DNA of 8,720 bases from Paracoccaceae bacterium (GCA_003545125.1 DQCI01000280.1:4503-13222); one strand, 5' to 3'; counted from the first letter of the stretch, positions 1-7,053 are shown. The notes: a model not told the origin generated them from the sequence alone. Program-made: numbers and translations.

Positions 1-1
1 T

Positions 2-41
2 GCCCGGACCGGTTTCGGCACAGGCGCCCGCCGGTCCGGGC
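2..41 (-). terminator. Probable terminator hairpin after gcvP
   Basis: An 11-bp perfect inverted repeat is visible: arm 2-12 (gcccggaccgg) pairs with arm 31-41 (ccggtccgggc) around an 18-base loop. It begins 16 bases past the gcvP stop codon, in the direction of the operon's transcription, where a terminator is expected. Whether a U-tract follows the stem cannot be judged because the window ends one base beyond it. The loop is long for an intrinsic terminator, so an mRNA 3'-end stabiliser or a terminator shared with a convergent gene outside the window are alternatives. Confidence 0.5.
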
Positions 42-56
42 CTTCCGCGAGCCGTC

Positions 57-2903
57 TCATTTCCCTTCGGCGTAATCCTCCAGCGGTGGGCAGGTGCAGA
101 CCAGGTGCCGGTCGCCGTAGACGTTGTCGACCCGGTTCACCGGCGGCCAGTATTTGTCGACCCGGAACGCGCCGGGCGGGAAGCAGCCCGCTTCGCGCGT
201 GTAGGGCCGGTCCCAGTCGCGCACCAGGTCTTCCATCGTGTGCGGCGCGTTCTTGAGCGGGTTGTTGGCGCGGTCCATCCGGCCCTGTTCGATCGCGCGG
301 ATCTCCTCGCGGATCGCCAGCATCGCGTCGCAGAACCGGTCAAGCTCGGCCTTGGTCTCCGATTCCGTGGGTTCGATCATCAGCGTGCCCGCCACCGGCC
401 AGGACATGGTGGGCGCATGGAAGCCCGCGTCCATCAGCCGTTTGGCGATGTCCTCGACCGTCACGCCTGCGCTGTCGGCGAAGGGCCTTGTGTCGATGAT
501 GCACTCATGCGCGACCCGGCCCGTGGGGCCCTTGTAAAGCACGTCGTAGGCGCCGGCGAGCCGGGTGGCGACGTAGTTGGCATTCAGGATCGCGACCCGC
601 GTGGCCTGGGTGAGCCCGGCCCCGCCCATCATCCGGATGTAGGCCCAGGAGATCGTCAGGATCGAGGCAGAGCCGTAGGGGGCGGCGGACACCGCCCCTT
701 CCTCGCCGGTGAACGGGTCCTGTGGCAGGTGAGGTGCCAGATGCGCCTTCACGCCGATCGGCCCCATGCCGGGCCCGCCGCCGCCGTGCGGGATCGCGAA
801 GGTCTTGTGCAGGTTGAGGTGGCTCACGTCGCCGCCGAGCGCGCCGAGCTTGGCGAGCCCCACCAATGCGTTGAGATTGGCGCCGTCGATATAGACCTGG
901 CCGCCGTGTTCATGGGTGATGGCGCAGACCTCGCGCACCGTCTCCTCGAAGACGCCATGCGTGGAGGGATAGGTGATCATGCAGGCGGCCAGTTTTTCGC
1001 CCGCATCGGCCGCCTTCGCGCGGAAATCGTCGACGTCGATATCGCCGTTGTCGGCGGTCTTGACGGTGACCACACGCATCCCCGCCATCGTTGCCGAGGC
1101 CGGGTTGGTGCCATGGGCGGACATCGGAATGAGGCAGATGGCGCGGGCCTCGTCGCCCTGCGCCCGGTGATAGGCGCGGATCGTCAACAGCCCCGCATAC
1201 TCGCCCTGGGCGCCGGAATTGGGCTGCATCGACATCGCGTCGTAGCCGGTGATCGTGCACAGCATGGTGGCGAGATCGTCGATCAAGGCGCGGTAGCCTT
1301 CCGCCTGGTCGGGCGGGCAGAGCGGGTGCAGCATGGAGAACTCGCGCCAGCTGACCGGCATCATCTCGGCCGCGGAATTGAGTTTCATCGTGCAGGACCC
1401 GAGCGGGATCATCGCCCGGTCGAGCGCGAGGTCGCGGTCGCTGAGCCGGCGCATGTAGCGCATCATCTCGGTTTCCGCCCGGTTCATGTGAAAGACCGGG
1501 TGGGTGAGATACTTGCTCTCGCGCGCGAGCGCGACCGGCAGGCGGTGGTAGTTGGGGGTGAAATCCTTGTCGTCCGCGACCACGCCGAAGGCGCGCCAGA
1601 CCGCCTCGATGGTGGCCGAGCGGGTGGCCTCGTCCACCGTGATGCCGATCTTGGTGCGGCCCACGGGGCGCAGATTGACCTCTTCCTTGGTGGCCGCGAG
1701 CAGGATGCCGCGCTGGAGGTGGCCGACCTCGACGGTGAAGGTGTCGAAGAATTCGCCCGGTTCGATCTCGTAGCCCACCTCCTCGAGTTTGTTGGCCAGC
1801 CGTTCGGCCTTGCGGTGGATGCGCTGGGCGATGGCCTTCAGCCCCTCGGGGCCGTGGTAGACGGCATAGAAACTCGCCATCACCGCGAGCAGCGCCTGGG
1901 CGGTGCAGACGTTGGAGGTGGCCTTCTCGCGGCGGATATGCTGCTCGCGGGTCTGTAAGGAGAGCCGGTAGGCGCGGTTGCCATGGCTGTCGACCGAGAC
2001 GCCGACCAACCGGCCTGGAATTGCCCGCTTGTGGGCTGCGTGGCAGGCGAGATAGGCGGCGTGCGGCCCGCCGTAGGCCATCGGCACGCCGAACCGCTGG
2101 GTCGAGCCGACGGCGATGTCGGCCCCCATGGCGCCGGGTTCCTTGAGCAAGGTCAGCGCCATCGGGTCGGCGGCGACCACGGCAATGGCGTTGGCGTCGT
2201 GCAGCGCCGCGATCTCGGGGGTGAAATCGCGCAAATGCCCGTAGGTGCCCGGGTACTGGAACAGCGCGCCGAACACCGCTTGCGGGTCGAGATCGTCGGG
2301 GCTGCCGACGATCACCTCGATCCCGAGCGGTGCGGCCCGGGTGCGGATCACCGCGATGTTCTGCGGATGCGCGTTCTCGTCGACGAAGAAGGCGCTGGCC
2401 TTCGACTTCGCCACCCGTTTTGCCATGGTCATCGCTTCGGCGCAGGCGGTGGCCTCGTCGAGCAGCGATGCCCCGGCGATCTCGAGCCCGGTGAGGTCGG
2501 AGATCATCGTCTGGTAGTTCAGAAGCGCCTCCAGCCGGCCCTGACTGATCTCGGGTTGGTAAGGCGTGTAGGCAGTGTACCAGGCGGGGTTTTCGAGGAT
2601 GTTGCGCTGGATCGCAGGTGGGGTGACCGTGCCGTGATAGCCCTGGCCGAGCAGCGAACGGTAGACCTTGTTCTTGCCGGCGATGACGCGCAGCTCGTAG
2701 AGCATCTCGCGCTCGGAGCGCGGTTTGCCGAAGTCGAGCGGCTCGGACTGGCGGATCGAGGCGGGGACCGTGTCGTCGATCAGCGCATCGAGACTGTCGA
2801 CGCCGAGGGTGGCGAACATTTCGTGCATTTCCGCGACGGAGGGGCCGATATGGCGGCGGTTGGCGAAATCGTAGGGCAGGTAGTCGGTGGGCGTGAAGGG
2901 CAT
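57..2903 (-). CDS. gcvP: Glycine dehydrogenase (decarboxylating), P-protein of the glycine cleavage system
   Basis: GcvP is the cytosolic PLP enzyme that decarboxylates glycine and passes the aminomethyl group to the lipoyl arm of GcvH. The product is 948 residues, the usual length of the single-chain form (N- and C-terminal halves fused), rather than the split GcvPA/GcvPB pair. The N-terminal half begins with the family-typical RRHIGPS (16-22). The C-terminal half has [10 protein letters not shown] (500-509), SAHGTNPAS (595-603) and the PLP site [18 protein letters not shown] (695-712), in which K700 should form the Schiff base. The ATG is preceded by GGAG (2910-2913) six bases away, and the N-terminus matches the family, so the start is well supported. 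The gene is last in gcvT-gcvH-gcvP, 84 bases after gcvH. No truncation or missing key residue was seen. Confidence 0.97.
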   Translation of the reverse strand: MPFTPTDYLPYDFANRRHIGPSVAEMHEMFATLGVDSLDALIDDTVPASIRQSEPLDFGKPRSEREMLYELRVIAGKNKVYRSLLGQGYHGTVTPPAIQRNILENPAWYTAYTPYQPEISQGRLEALLNYQTMISDLTGLEIAGASLLDEATACAEAMTMAKRVAKSKASAFFVDENAHPQNIAVIRTRAAPLGIEVIVGSPDDLDPQAVFGALFQYPGTYGHLRDFTPEIAALHDANAIAVVAADPMALTLLKEPGAMGADIAVGSTQRFGVPMAYGGPHAAYLACHAAHKRAIPGRLVGVSVDSHGNRAYRLSLQTREQHIRREKATSNVCTAQALLAVMASFYAVYHGPEGLKAIAQRIHRKAERLANKLEEVGYEIEPGEFFDTFTVEVGHLQRGILLAATKEEVNLRPVGRTKIGITVDEATRSATIEAVWRAFGVVADDKDFTPNYHRLPVALARESKYLTHPVFHMNRAETEMMRYMRRLSDRDLALDRAMIPLGSCTMKLNSAAEMMPVSWREFSMLHPLCPPDQAEGYRALIDDLATMLCTITGYDAMSMQPNSGAQGEYAGLLTIRAYHRAQGDEARAICLIPMSAHGTNPASATMAGMRVVTVKTADNGDIDVDDFRAKAADAGEKLAACMITYPSTHGVFEETVREVCAITHEHGGQVYIDGANLNALVGLAKLGALGGDVSHLNLHKTFAIPHGGGGPGMGPIGVKAHLAPHLPQDPFTGEEGAVSAAPYGSASILTISWAYIRMMGGAGLTQATRVAILNANYVATRLAGAYDVLYKGPTGRVAHECIIDTRPFADSAGVTVEDIAKRLMDAGFHAPTMSWPVAGTLMIEPTESETKAELDRFCDAMLAIREEIRAIEQGRMDRANNPLKNAPHTMEDLVRDWDRPYTREAGCFPPGAFRVDKYWPPVNRVDNVYGDRHLVCTCPPLEDYAEGK

Positions 2904-2933
2904 CCGTTACTCCGGTTCGGGCATGGCTCGTCG

Positions 2934-2977
2934 CGCCCGTCCGGGCGTTCCTCGCGATGTGGGGCCCGGATGGGCCC
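2934..2977 (-). other. Two GC-rich hairpins in the gcvH-gcvP spacer
   Basis: The 84-base spacer between gcvH and gcvP contains two short stems. The first is cgccc (2934-2938) with gggcg (2943-2947), 5 bp and a 4-base loop. The second is gggccc (2962-2967) with gggccc (2972-2977), 6 bp and a 4-base loop. No U-run follows either, so termination is not indicated. They could protect or pause the transcript and set the gcvH:gcvP ratio; this role is inference. Short GC stems also arise easily by chance in such GC-rich DNA. Confidence 0.35.
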
Positions 2978-2987
2978 AAAGAGCGGT

Positions 2988-3347
2988 TCAGCCGATGAAG
3001 GCCTTGTAGGCGGCTTCGTCCAGGCACTCGTCGAGCTGCGAGAGATCGCTGGCCCTGACCTTGAAGAACCAGGCCTCGCCTTCGGGGTCTTCGTTGACCT
3101 TTCCGGGTTCGTCGGCGATCGCGGTGTTCACCTCGACGATTGCGCCGTCGATCGGCGCGAGGATGTCGGAGGCGGCTTTCACGCTCTCGATCACCACGAT
3201 CTCGTCGTCCTTCGTCACCTCGGCGCCGACCTCGGGCAGCTCGACGAAGACGATGTCGCCGAGCTCCTCGGCCGCATGCGCGGTGATGCCGACGGTGACG
3301 ATGCCGTCGGCCTCGTCGAGCCATTCGTGCTCTTCGGTGTATTTCAT
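2988..3347 (-). CDS. gcvH: Glycine cleavage system H protein (lipoyl carrier)
   Basis: GcvH is a small soluble carrier whose lipoyl-lysine shuttles the aminomethyl intermediate from GcvP to GcvT and is then re-oxidised by dihydrolipoamide dehydrogenase. The product is 119 residues, slightly shorter than the roughly 125-130 common in the family. It opens with the typical KYTEEHEW (2-9), followed by GITAHAAEELGDIVFVELPEVG (20-41). The lipoylation motif is ESVKAASD (54-61), with K57 as the expected attachment site. The ATG has a good ribosome binding site (AGGAGA, six bases upstream). The gene starts only 20 bases after the gcvT stop codon, so the two are almost certainly co-transcribed and perhaps translationally coupled. 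The lipoylation enzymes are not in the window. Confidence 0.97.
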   Translation of the reverse strand: MKYTEEHEWLDEADGIVTVGITAHAAEELGDIVFVELPEVGAEVTKDDEIVVIESVKAASDILAPIDGAIVEVNTAIADEPGKVNEDPEGEAWFFKVRASDLSQLDECLDEAAYKAFIG

Positions 3348-3367
3348 CGGGGGTCTCCTGTTGGGCT

Positions 3368-4477
3368 TTATCTTTTGTAGCTGCGGGGATGGAAGGGCAG
3401 GCGGCTCACCGCCACCGCGAGGCGCTTGCCGCGGACCTCGCCATAGAGTTTCGTGCCCTCGCGGGTGAGGCGGGCGGGCAGGTAGCCCATCGCGATGGGG
3501 GCGCCCACGCTGGGGCCGAAACCGCCGGAGGTGATCTCGCCCACCGGCTCGGCGTCGCCTTCCGTCTCGAACAGCTGGGTGCCGGCGCGCATCGGGGCGC
3601 GGCCTTCGGGGCGCAGGCCTGCGAGCTTCGGCGTGCGGCCGATCTGGCCTTCGCCGAGGATGATGTCGGCGCCCGGGAAACCGCCCGCGCGCGGGCCCTC
3701 GCGGCGCGCCTTGCCGACCGACCAGCCGAGCCCCGCCTGAAGCGGTGTGGTCTCGGGGGTGATGTCGGCCCCGTGCAGCGGCAGACCGGCTTCGAGCCTC
3801 AGCGAATCGCGCGCGCCGAGGCCGATGGGAGCGACCTCGGGATTTTCCAGCAGCACCCGGGCGAGCCGCAGGGCCATGGTGCCGGGGACGGAGATCTCGA
3901 ACCCGTCTTCGCCGGTATAACCCGAGCGGCTGACCCAGCAGGTCGCGCCGGCGAGATCGAGGTCGATCGCGTCCATGAACCGCATGTCGGACACGGCGGG
4001 GTTGAGTGCTGCCAGCGCCGCCTCGGCCTTCGGCCCTTGCAAGGCGATCAACGCGCGTCCCGTCGGGGTCTCGATTTCGATCTCGGGCAGGTTTTGTGCG
4101 AGGTGCTGCACGTCGGCGTCGGCGTTGGCGGCATTGACCACCAGCAGCAGGTGATCGCCCTTGTTGGCAACCATCAGGTCATCGAGGATTCCGCCCTGTT
4201 CATTGGTGAGCAGGGCATAGCGCTGGCGGCCCTCGGCGAGACCGACGATATCGGCAGGCACCAGGGTCTCCAGCGCCTGGGCTGCGTCCGGTCCGCGCAG
4301 GATCACCTGGCCCATGTGGCTCACGTCGAACAGCCCGGCGGCGGCCCTTGTGTGCAGGTGCTCCTTCATCACGCCCATGGGGTATTGCACCGGCATGTCC
4401 CAACCGGCGAAAGGCACCATCTTCGCGCCAAGCGCGACGTGCAGGTCATAGAACTCCGTATGGCGCAGGTCTTTCAC
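3368..4477 (-). CDS. gcvT: Aminomethyltransferase, T-protein of the glycine cleavage system
   Basis: GcvT takes the aminomethyl group from the lipoyl arm of GcvH, releases ammonia and forms 5,10-methylenetetrahydrofolate. With the GTG start at 4477 the product is 369 residues, normal for the family. Visible family features are FAGWDMPVQYP (23-33), LFDVSHMGQ (49-57), GGILDDL (95-101, holding the conserved folate-site aspartate), SGYTGEDGFE (185-194) and the C-terminal SGGFGPS (317-323) and IAMGYLPA (328-335). The frame stays open to 4684, but the extra 69 residues would be translated through the riboswitch and look like nothing. The start at VKDLRHTEFYDL matches homologues and has its own GGGAG site. 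It is the first gene of the operon and lies directly under the glycine riboswitch. Confidence 0.96.
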   Translation of the reverse strand: MKDLRHTEFYDLHVALGAKMVPFAGWDMPVQYPMGVMKEHLHTRAAAGLFDVSHMGQVILRGPDAAQALETLVPADIVGLAEGRQRYALLTNEQGGILDDLMVANKGDHLLLVVNAANADADVQHLAQNLPEIEIETPTGRALIALQGPKAEAALAALNPAVSDMRFMDAIDLDLAGATCWVSRSGYTGEDGFEISVPGTMALRLARVLLENPEVAPIGLGARDSLRLEAGLPLHGADITPETTPLQAGLGWSVGKARREGPRAGGFPGADIILGEGQIGRTPKLAGLRPEGRAPMRAGTQLFETEGDAEPVGEITSGGFGPSVGAPIAMGYLPARLTREGTKLYGEVRGKRLAVAVSRLPFHPRSYKR

Positions 4478-4483
4478 GTGCGT

Positions 4484-4488
4484 CTCCC
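4484..4488 (-). promoter_or_regulatory. Ribosome binding site that fixes the GTG start of gcvT
   Basis: On the minus strand GGGAG at 4484-4488 lies six bases before the GTG at 4475-4477. No in-frame ATG exists near the homology-supported N-terminus, so this site decides the start. The same bases can be paired in a local hairpin with the pyrimidine stretch just upstream (see the expression-platform entry). Confidence 0.8.
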
Positions 4489-4529
4489 AACCGGGAAGGC
4501 GCCCGGCACCGCTGGGGCCCCCTTGCCCC
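4484..4529 (-). promoter_or_regulatory. Candidate expression platform of the glycine riboswitch
   Basis: Three small stems lie between aptamer 2 and the gcvT start. The first is ggggc/gcccc (4514-4518 with 4525-4529). Stem A is ccggg/cccgg (4491-4495 with 4502-4506) and leaves the ribosome binding site free. Stem B pairs ttccc (4493-4497) with gggag (4484-4488), including one G-U pair, around a 4-base loop, and would hide the ribosome binding site. A and B share bases 4493-4495 and cannot coexist. No U-run follows any stem, so transcription termination is not suggested. Translational control is the inferred mode; how glycine binding would shift A against B is not visible. Confidence 0.45.
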
Positions 4530-4540
4530 GCCGATGCCCC

Positions 4541-4720
4541 CTCTGTCCTTTCGCCTGAGATCGTTATCCCTTCGGCGGGCCGTGCGGCCACTCTCCAGAG
4601 TCGTATCCAGCCCGTGCCGGTCCTGGGGCCTGAGAGTTTACCGGGGCGGTTGCTCCTTCGGCACCGGGGGCCTGCCGAACGCATGCGGACGGCGGGCCGC
4701 CGGATTCTCCCGGCGCGGGC
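4541..4720 (-). ncRNA. Tandem (two-aptamer) glycine riboswitch
   Basis: This is a cis-acting RNA in the 5' leader of gcvT that senses glycine. Aptamer 1 (about 4610-4720) closes with P1 strands gcccgcgcc (4712-4720) and ggcacgggc (4610-4618), with one mismatch. It contains the hallmark core strings GGGAGA, CCGAAGGAGCAA, AAACTCTCAGG and AGGACC. After a 9-base linker, aptamer 2 (about 4541-4600) opens with CTCTGGAGAG, closes with cagag (P1 4541-4545 with 4596-4600), and carries CCGAAGGGATAACGATCTCAGG and GAAAGGACAGAGG. Both aptamers look intact. In this family glycine normally turns gcv expression on. The exact 5' edge is uncertain: a leader that pairs with the linker to form the known kink-turn would extend it a few bases beyond 4720. 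Confidence 0.95.
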
Positions 4721-4726
4721 AATTCG

Positions 4727-4755
4727 ACGTTAGCGGCAGGTTTTTGACCGTACAA
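4727..4755 (-). promoter_or_regulatory. Tentative promoter of the gcvTHP operon
   Basis: On the minus strand TTGTAC (4750-4755) and TAACGT (4727-4732) are separated by exactly 17 bases, and initiation about seven bases downstream would fall at the 5' edge of aptamer 1 (about 4720). Each hexamer matches the sigma-70 consensus at only about half its positions, so the case rests on spacing and position. If a kink-turn leader is transcribed, the true start would be further upstream and this assignment would be wrong. Confidence 0.3.
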
Positions 4756-4763
4756 GCCCTTGT
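4752..4763. promoter_or_regulatory. 12-base dyad in the divergent gcvT / cyclotransferase intergenic region
   Basis: ACAAG (4752-4756) and CTTGT (4759-4763) form a perfect inverted repeat with a 2-base centre. It overlaps the proposed -35 of the gcv promoter and lies just downstream of a plus-strand TTGACC (4744-4749) that resembles a -35 for the divergent gene. It could be an operator serving either direction, but a 5-bp half-site is weak evidence. Confidence 0.25.
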
Positions 4764-4824
4764 GAGGCACCGGGGCGGCGAATGTGCGCTTGCCGGGGCG
4801 CGCGGGCCGTGGCCTGATGGGTGC

Positions 4825-5397
4825 ATGTCCGACCCCTATTTCTTCGGTTATGGTTCGCTGGTGAACCGGCGGACCCACGACTTCCCGGAGCCGCGCAAAG
4901 CCTGCGTGACCGGCTGGCGGCGGGCCTGGCGCAAATCGCCGCTTCGGCAGCGCCCGTTCCTCACCGTGTTGCCGGATCCGGGGTCGGAGGTGCTCGGGCT
5001 GGTGGCGATGGTGCCGGGCGCCGATTGGGCAGCGCTCGACGACCGCGAACACGCTTATGCGCGCCACGATGTCTCGGGGGCCGTGACACATGAGGTCGGG
5101 CGCGAAATCGACGTGGCGCTCTATGCGATACCCGAAGGCGCGCACCACGATCCCGGGGACGATCACCCGGTGGTGCTGAGCTACATCGACGCGGTGCTGC
5201 AGGGCTATCTCGCCGAGTTCGGGATCGACGGTGTCGGACATTTTTTTGCGACCACGACCGGATGGCACGTGCCGGTGCTCGATGATCGCGCCCGTCCCGT
5301 CTATGCGCGCGCGCAGGGGTTGACTGAGATTGAACGCGAGGTGGTCGATGAAGGCCTTGCGGCTGTGGGCGCGCGGGTGGTGCGGCACAGGTTGTGA
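4825..5397 (+). CDS. Gamma-glutamylcyclotransferase-fold (GGCT/AIG2-like) protein
   Basis: The 190-residue product appears to be a cytosolic protein of the gamma-glutamylcyclotransferase superfamily, whose members convert gamma-glutamyl peptides or amines to 5-oxoproline. It opens with PYFFGYGSL (4-12), the substrate-loop signature of the fold. LDDREHAYARHDV (71-83) matches the region carrying the catalytic glutamate, so E75 is the likely acid/base. No signal peptide or membrane segment is seen. The ATG at 4825 is chosen because YGSL must lie near the N-terminus; the frame stays open far upstream, but that part runs antisense to gcvT and its riboswitch. The ribosome binding site is poor. Substrate (glutathione, gamma-glutamyl amino acids, gamma-glutamylamines) cannot be assigned. 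It is divergent from gcvT and convergent with the MATE gene. Confidence 0.8.
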   Translation: MSDPYFFGYGSLVNRRTHDFPEPRKACVTGWRRAWRKSPLRQRPFLTVLPDPGSEVLGLVAMVPGADWAALDDREHAYARHDVSGAVTHEVGREIDVALYAIPEGAHHDPGDDHPVVLSYIDAVLQGYLAEFGIDGVGHFFATTTGWHVPVLDDRARPVYARAQGLTEIEREVVDEGLAAVGARVVRHRL

Positions 5398-5410
5398 GCT
5401 GTGCGGGCGG

Positions 5411-5431
5411 GCAGGATCGTTTTTATCCTGC
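5411..5431. terminator. Hairpin between the convergent cyclotransferase-like and MATE genes
   Basis: gcaggat (5411-5417) and atcctgc (5425-5431) form a perfect 7-bp stem around a 7-base T-rich loop, 14 bases past the plus-strand stop codon. It lies in the 109-base gap between two convergent genes, where a bidirectional terminator is expected. Neither strand has a U-run after the stem, so it is not a textbook intrinsic terminator. A second stem, gcacag/ctgtgc (5385-5390 with 5399-5404), overlaps the end of the coding region. Confidence 0.4.
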
Positions 5432-5506
5432 ATTGTTCGCCAACAGGTCCCCCTAAAACCCCGGGCCAGTAGTACTTTTCAAACATTCAGGTGCTTGGGT
5501 GTGGTT

Positions 5507-6904
5507 TTATCGGTGAAAATTGAACAACTGCATCTGTCGGACCTGCCGCTGGTAGGGATGGGGCGGTTCTGCTGGGGCTTCGGCCGCCCGACCTGTCACC
5601 CGGGCGGCAAGCGCCAGCGCGATGCCGGCGGCCACAATCCCTCCGAGGGCCTGGCCGATGAGCACCCCGGGCGCGCCCCAGAGCGCGCCGCCCGCGATCA
5701 CGAAGGGGATCGTGCCGAGGGTGTGCCGACCCCAGTTGATCCAGGTCGAATAGAACGGGTGACCGAGGTTGTTGAAGGCGGCGTTGGCGACGAAGATCAC
5801 CCCGTTGAAGAACCAGGCGAGCGCCAGCGGTCCGCAGAACAGGTAGACGAGACGGCGGGTCATGCCCTCGGCGCCAAACAGATCGGCGATCGGCGCGCGC
5901 AAGAGGAAGAGCAGGACCGAGACGAGCATGACGACAACGCCCACGAACACCAGCCCGTCGCGCAAGGCGCCGCGCACGCGGTCGTGCTGGCGGGCGCCGA
6001 AGTTCTGGCCGACGATCGGGCCGATGGCGCCCGAAAGCGCGAACACCACCCCGAAAGCGACCGGCACCAACCGGCCGACGATGGCCATGCCGGCGACCGC
6101 GTCCTCGCCGTAGCTGGCCATCGCGCGGGTGACATAGGCCTGGCCGAGAGGCGTGGCGAATTGGGTGAGGATCGCCGGGAGGGCGATGGTCATGATCGCC
6201 GGGAAATCGATCCGGAACTCCGCGGGCGTCGGCCGGTCGAGCCCGCCGTGCCAGCGAAACACCGGGTAGAGGGCGAAGAACGCGATGGCGGCGCGGGCGA
6301 TGACCGAGGCCAGCGCCGCGCCGGTCAGCTCGAGATCGAACCCGAAAATCAGGATCGGGTCGAGGACCGCGTTGACCGCGCCGCCGGCGATGGTCGACAG
6401 CATCGCCCGGCGCGCGTCGCCGTGGGCGCGCAGCACCGCGCCGGCGATCATGCCGGCGATGAGCAGCGGCAACGAGGGGATGATGATCCTCAGATAGCTG
6501 GTGGCGAGCTCCAGCGTGACGCCAGAGGCGCCCATCAGCCGAGCGAGTGCTGGCACGTTGAGCCAGACGAGCGCGGCGAACAGCGCGCCGAAACCGACGC
6601 CGTAGAGCAGCGCCGTGGCGGTCCGGCGGCGCGCGGTATGGGGTTCACCCGCTCCAAGCGCCCGGGCGACGACGGCGCCAGCGGCGATCGACATGCCGAT
6701 GCCGAATGAGGAGGTGAAGAACAGGATCGCGCCCGCATAGCCGATCGCGGCCGCCAATTCGTCACGGCCCAGCATCGAGATAAAGATCATGTCGACAAGG
6801 TCGACCAGGAACACGGCCGTCAGCCCGATAGAGGCGGTCAACGCCATCACCGTGATGTGCCGCATCAGCGAGCCTTCGAGGAAGCGTGCCTGTTGATTGG
6901 CCAT
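5507..6904 (-). CDS. MATE-family multidrug/metabolite efflux transporter
   Basis: The 465-residue protein is very hydrophobic, with about twelve membrane segments in two pseudo-symmetric halves, the layout and length of the MATE (NorM/DinF-type) inner-membrane antiporters that export organic compounds using a Na+ or H+ gradient. The family signature in the first half is LRAHGDARR (158-166) followed by GGAVNAVLDPILIFGFDLELTGAALAS (174-200). The loop after TM2, ARALGAGEPHTARR (80-93), recurs in the second half as GQNFGARQHDRVRGALR (299-315), reflecting the internal duplication. Two acidic residues in TM1 (D35, D38 in FLVDLVDMIFIS) sit where coupling aspartates occur in characterised members. 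The ATG at 6904 was preferred because MANQQARFLEGS fits a short cytosolic lead into TM1; its ribosome binding site is weak. Substrate is unknown. It is downstream of gltX on the same strand, 153 bases away. Confidence 0.92.
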   Translation of the reverse strand: MANQQARFLEGSLMRHITVMALTASIGLTAVFLVDLVDMIFISMLGRDELAAAIGYAGAILFFTSSFGIGMSIAAGAVVARALGAGEPHTARRRTATALLYGVGFGALFAALVWLNVPALARLMGASGVTLELATSYLRIIIPSLPLLIAGMIAGAVLRAHGDARRAMLSTIAGGAVNAVLDPILIFGFDLELTGAALASVIARAAIAFFALYPVFRWHGGLDRPTPAEFRIDFPAIMTIALPAILTQFATPLGQAYVTRAMASYGEDAVAGMAIVGRLVPVAFGVVFALSGAIGPIVGQNFGARQHDRVRGALRDGLVFVGVVVMLVSVLLFLLRAPIADLFGAEGMTRRLVYLFCGPLALAWFFNGVIFVANAAFNNLGHPFYSTWINWGRHTLGTIPFVIAGGALWGAPGVLIGQALGGIVAAGIALALAARVTGRAAEAPAEPPHPYQRQVRQMQLFNFHR

Positions 6905-6969
6905 GGGGTTCCGCGCCTTGGTTCGCCCCCGCAATCGCACGGGGAAGGTCCGCTGGCCAGTGCCGTCAG

Positions 6970-6986
6970 TGCACAAGGGCTGTGCA
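6970..6986. other. Short hairpin abutting the post-gltX structured element
   Basis: tgcaca (6970-6975) and tgtgca (6981-6986) form a perfect 6-bp stem with the 5-base loop agggc. It directly touches the three-way junction that begins at 6987, so a read-through gltX-MATE transcript would carry one continuous structured block from 6970 to 7053. Function is unknown. Confidence 0.4.
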
Positions 6987-7053
6987 GGGCGCGGGGGAAG
7001 CGGTTTCGAAACCGCTTTCGCAAGGCGCTTGGAAGCGCCTTCCCCCGGCGCCC
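6987..7053 (-). other. Three-way-junction-like structured element immediately after gltX
   Basis: Sixty-seven bases, starting four bases past the gltX stop codon, can fold almost completely. The closing stem is gggcgcggggg (6987-6997) with cccccggcgccc (7042-7053), 11 bp with one bulged G at 7047. Inside are two perfect palindromic arms: 6998-7017 (8 bp, 4-base loop) and 7022-7041 (8 bp, 4-base loop), separated only by tcgc (7018-7021). It may act as a terminator, an RNA 3'-end stabiliser or processing site, or be a copy of a dispersed palindromic repeat. No U-run follows on the minus strand. The rest of the 153-base gltX-MATE gap holds only the adjacent hairpin and a weak ccccg/cgggg stem (6927-6944). 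Confidence 0.6.

Noticed and set aside
105..1958. Long plus-strand open frame (617 codons) opposite gcvP
   Set aside because: It is antisense to a fully conserved gcvP, has the arginine/histidine/aspartate/glycine-rich composition typical of reverse-strand readings of GC-rich genes, and shows no recognisable domain.
910..3324. Minus-strand open frame (804 codons) overlapping gcvP and gcvH in another frame
   Set aside because: It is arginine-rich, low-complexity out-of-frame reading; the gcvP and gcvH frames carry all conserved motifs.
1983..3380. Plus-strand open frame (465 codons) across gcvP and gcvH
   Set aside because: It is a shadow of two strong genes on the other strand and spans their intergenic gap, with no domain.
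4478..4684. N-terminal extension of GcvT by 69 codons
   Set aside because: The extension translates the riboswitch and its expression platform, matches no GcvT N-terminus, and is replaced by a GTG with a proper ribosome binding site.
4348..4824. Upstream extension of the cyclotransferase-like frame
   Set aside because: It runs antisense through gcvT and the riboswitch, and the YGSL motif would then sit more than 160 residues from the N-terminus, unlike the family.
4564..5433. Minus-strand open frame (289 codons) opposite the cyclotransferase-like gene and riboswitch
   Set aside because: It contains the riboswitch as coding sequence and has no domain, whereas the plus-strand frame carries family motifs.
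5330..6709. Plus-strand open frame (459 codons) opposite the MATE gene
   Set aside because: It is hydrophilic, charged shadow sequence; the minus strand encodes a clear twelve-segment transporter.
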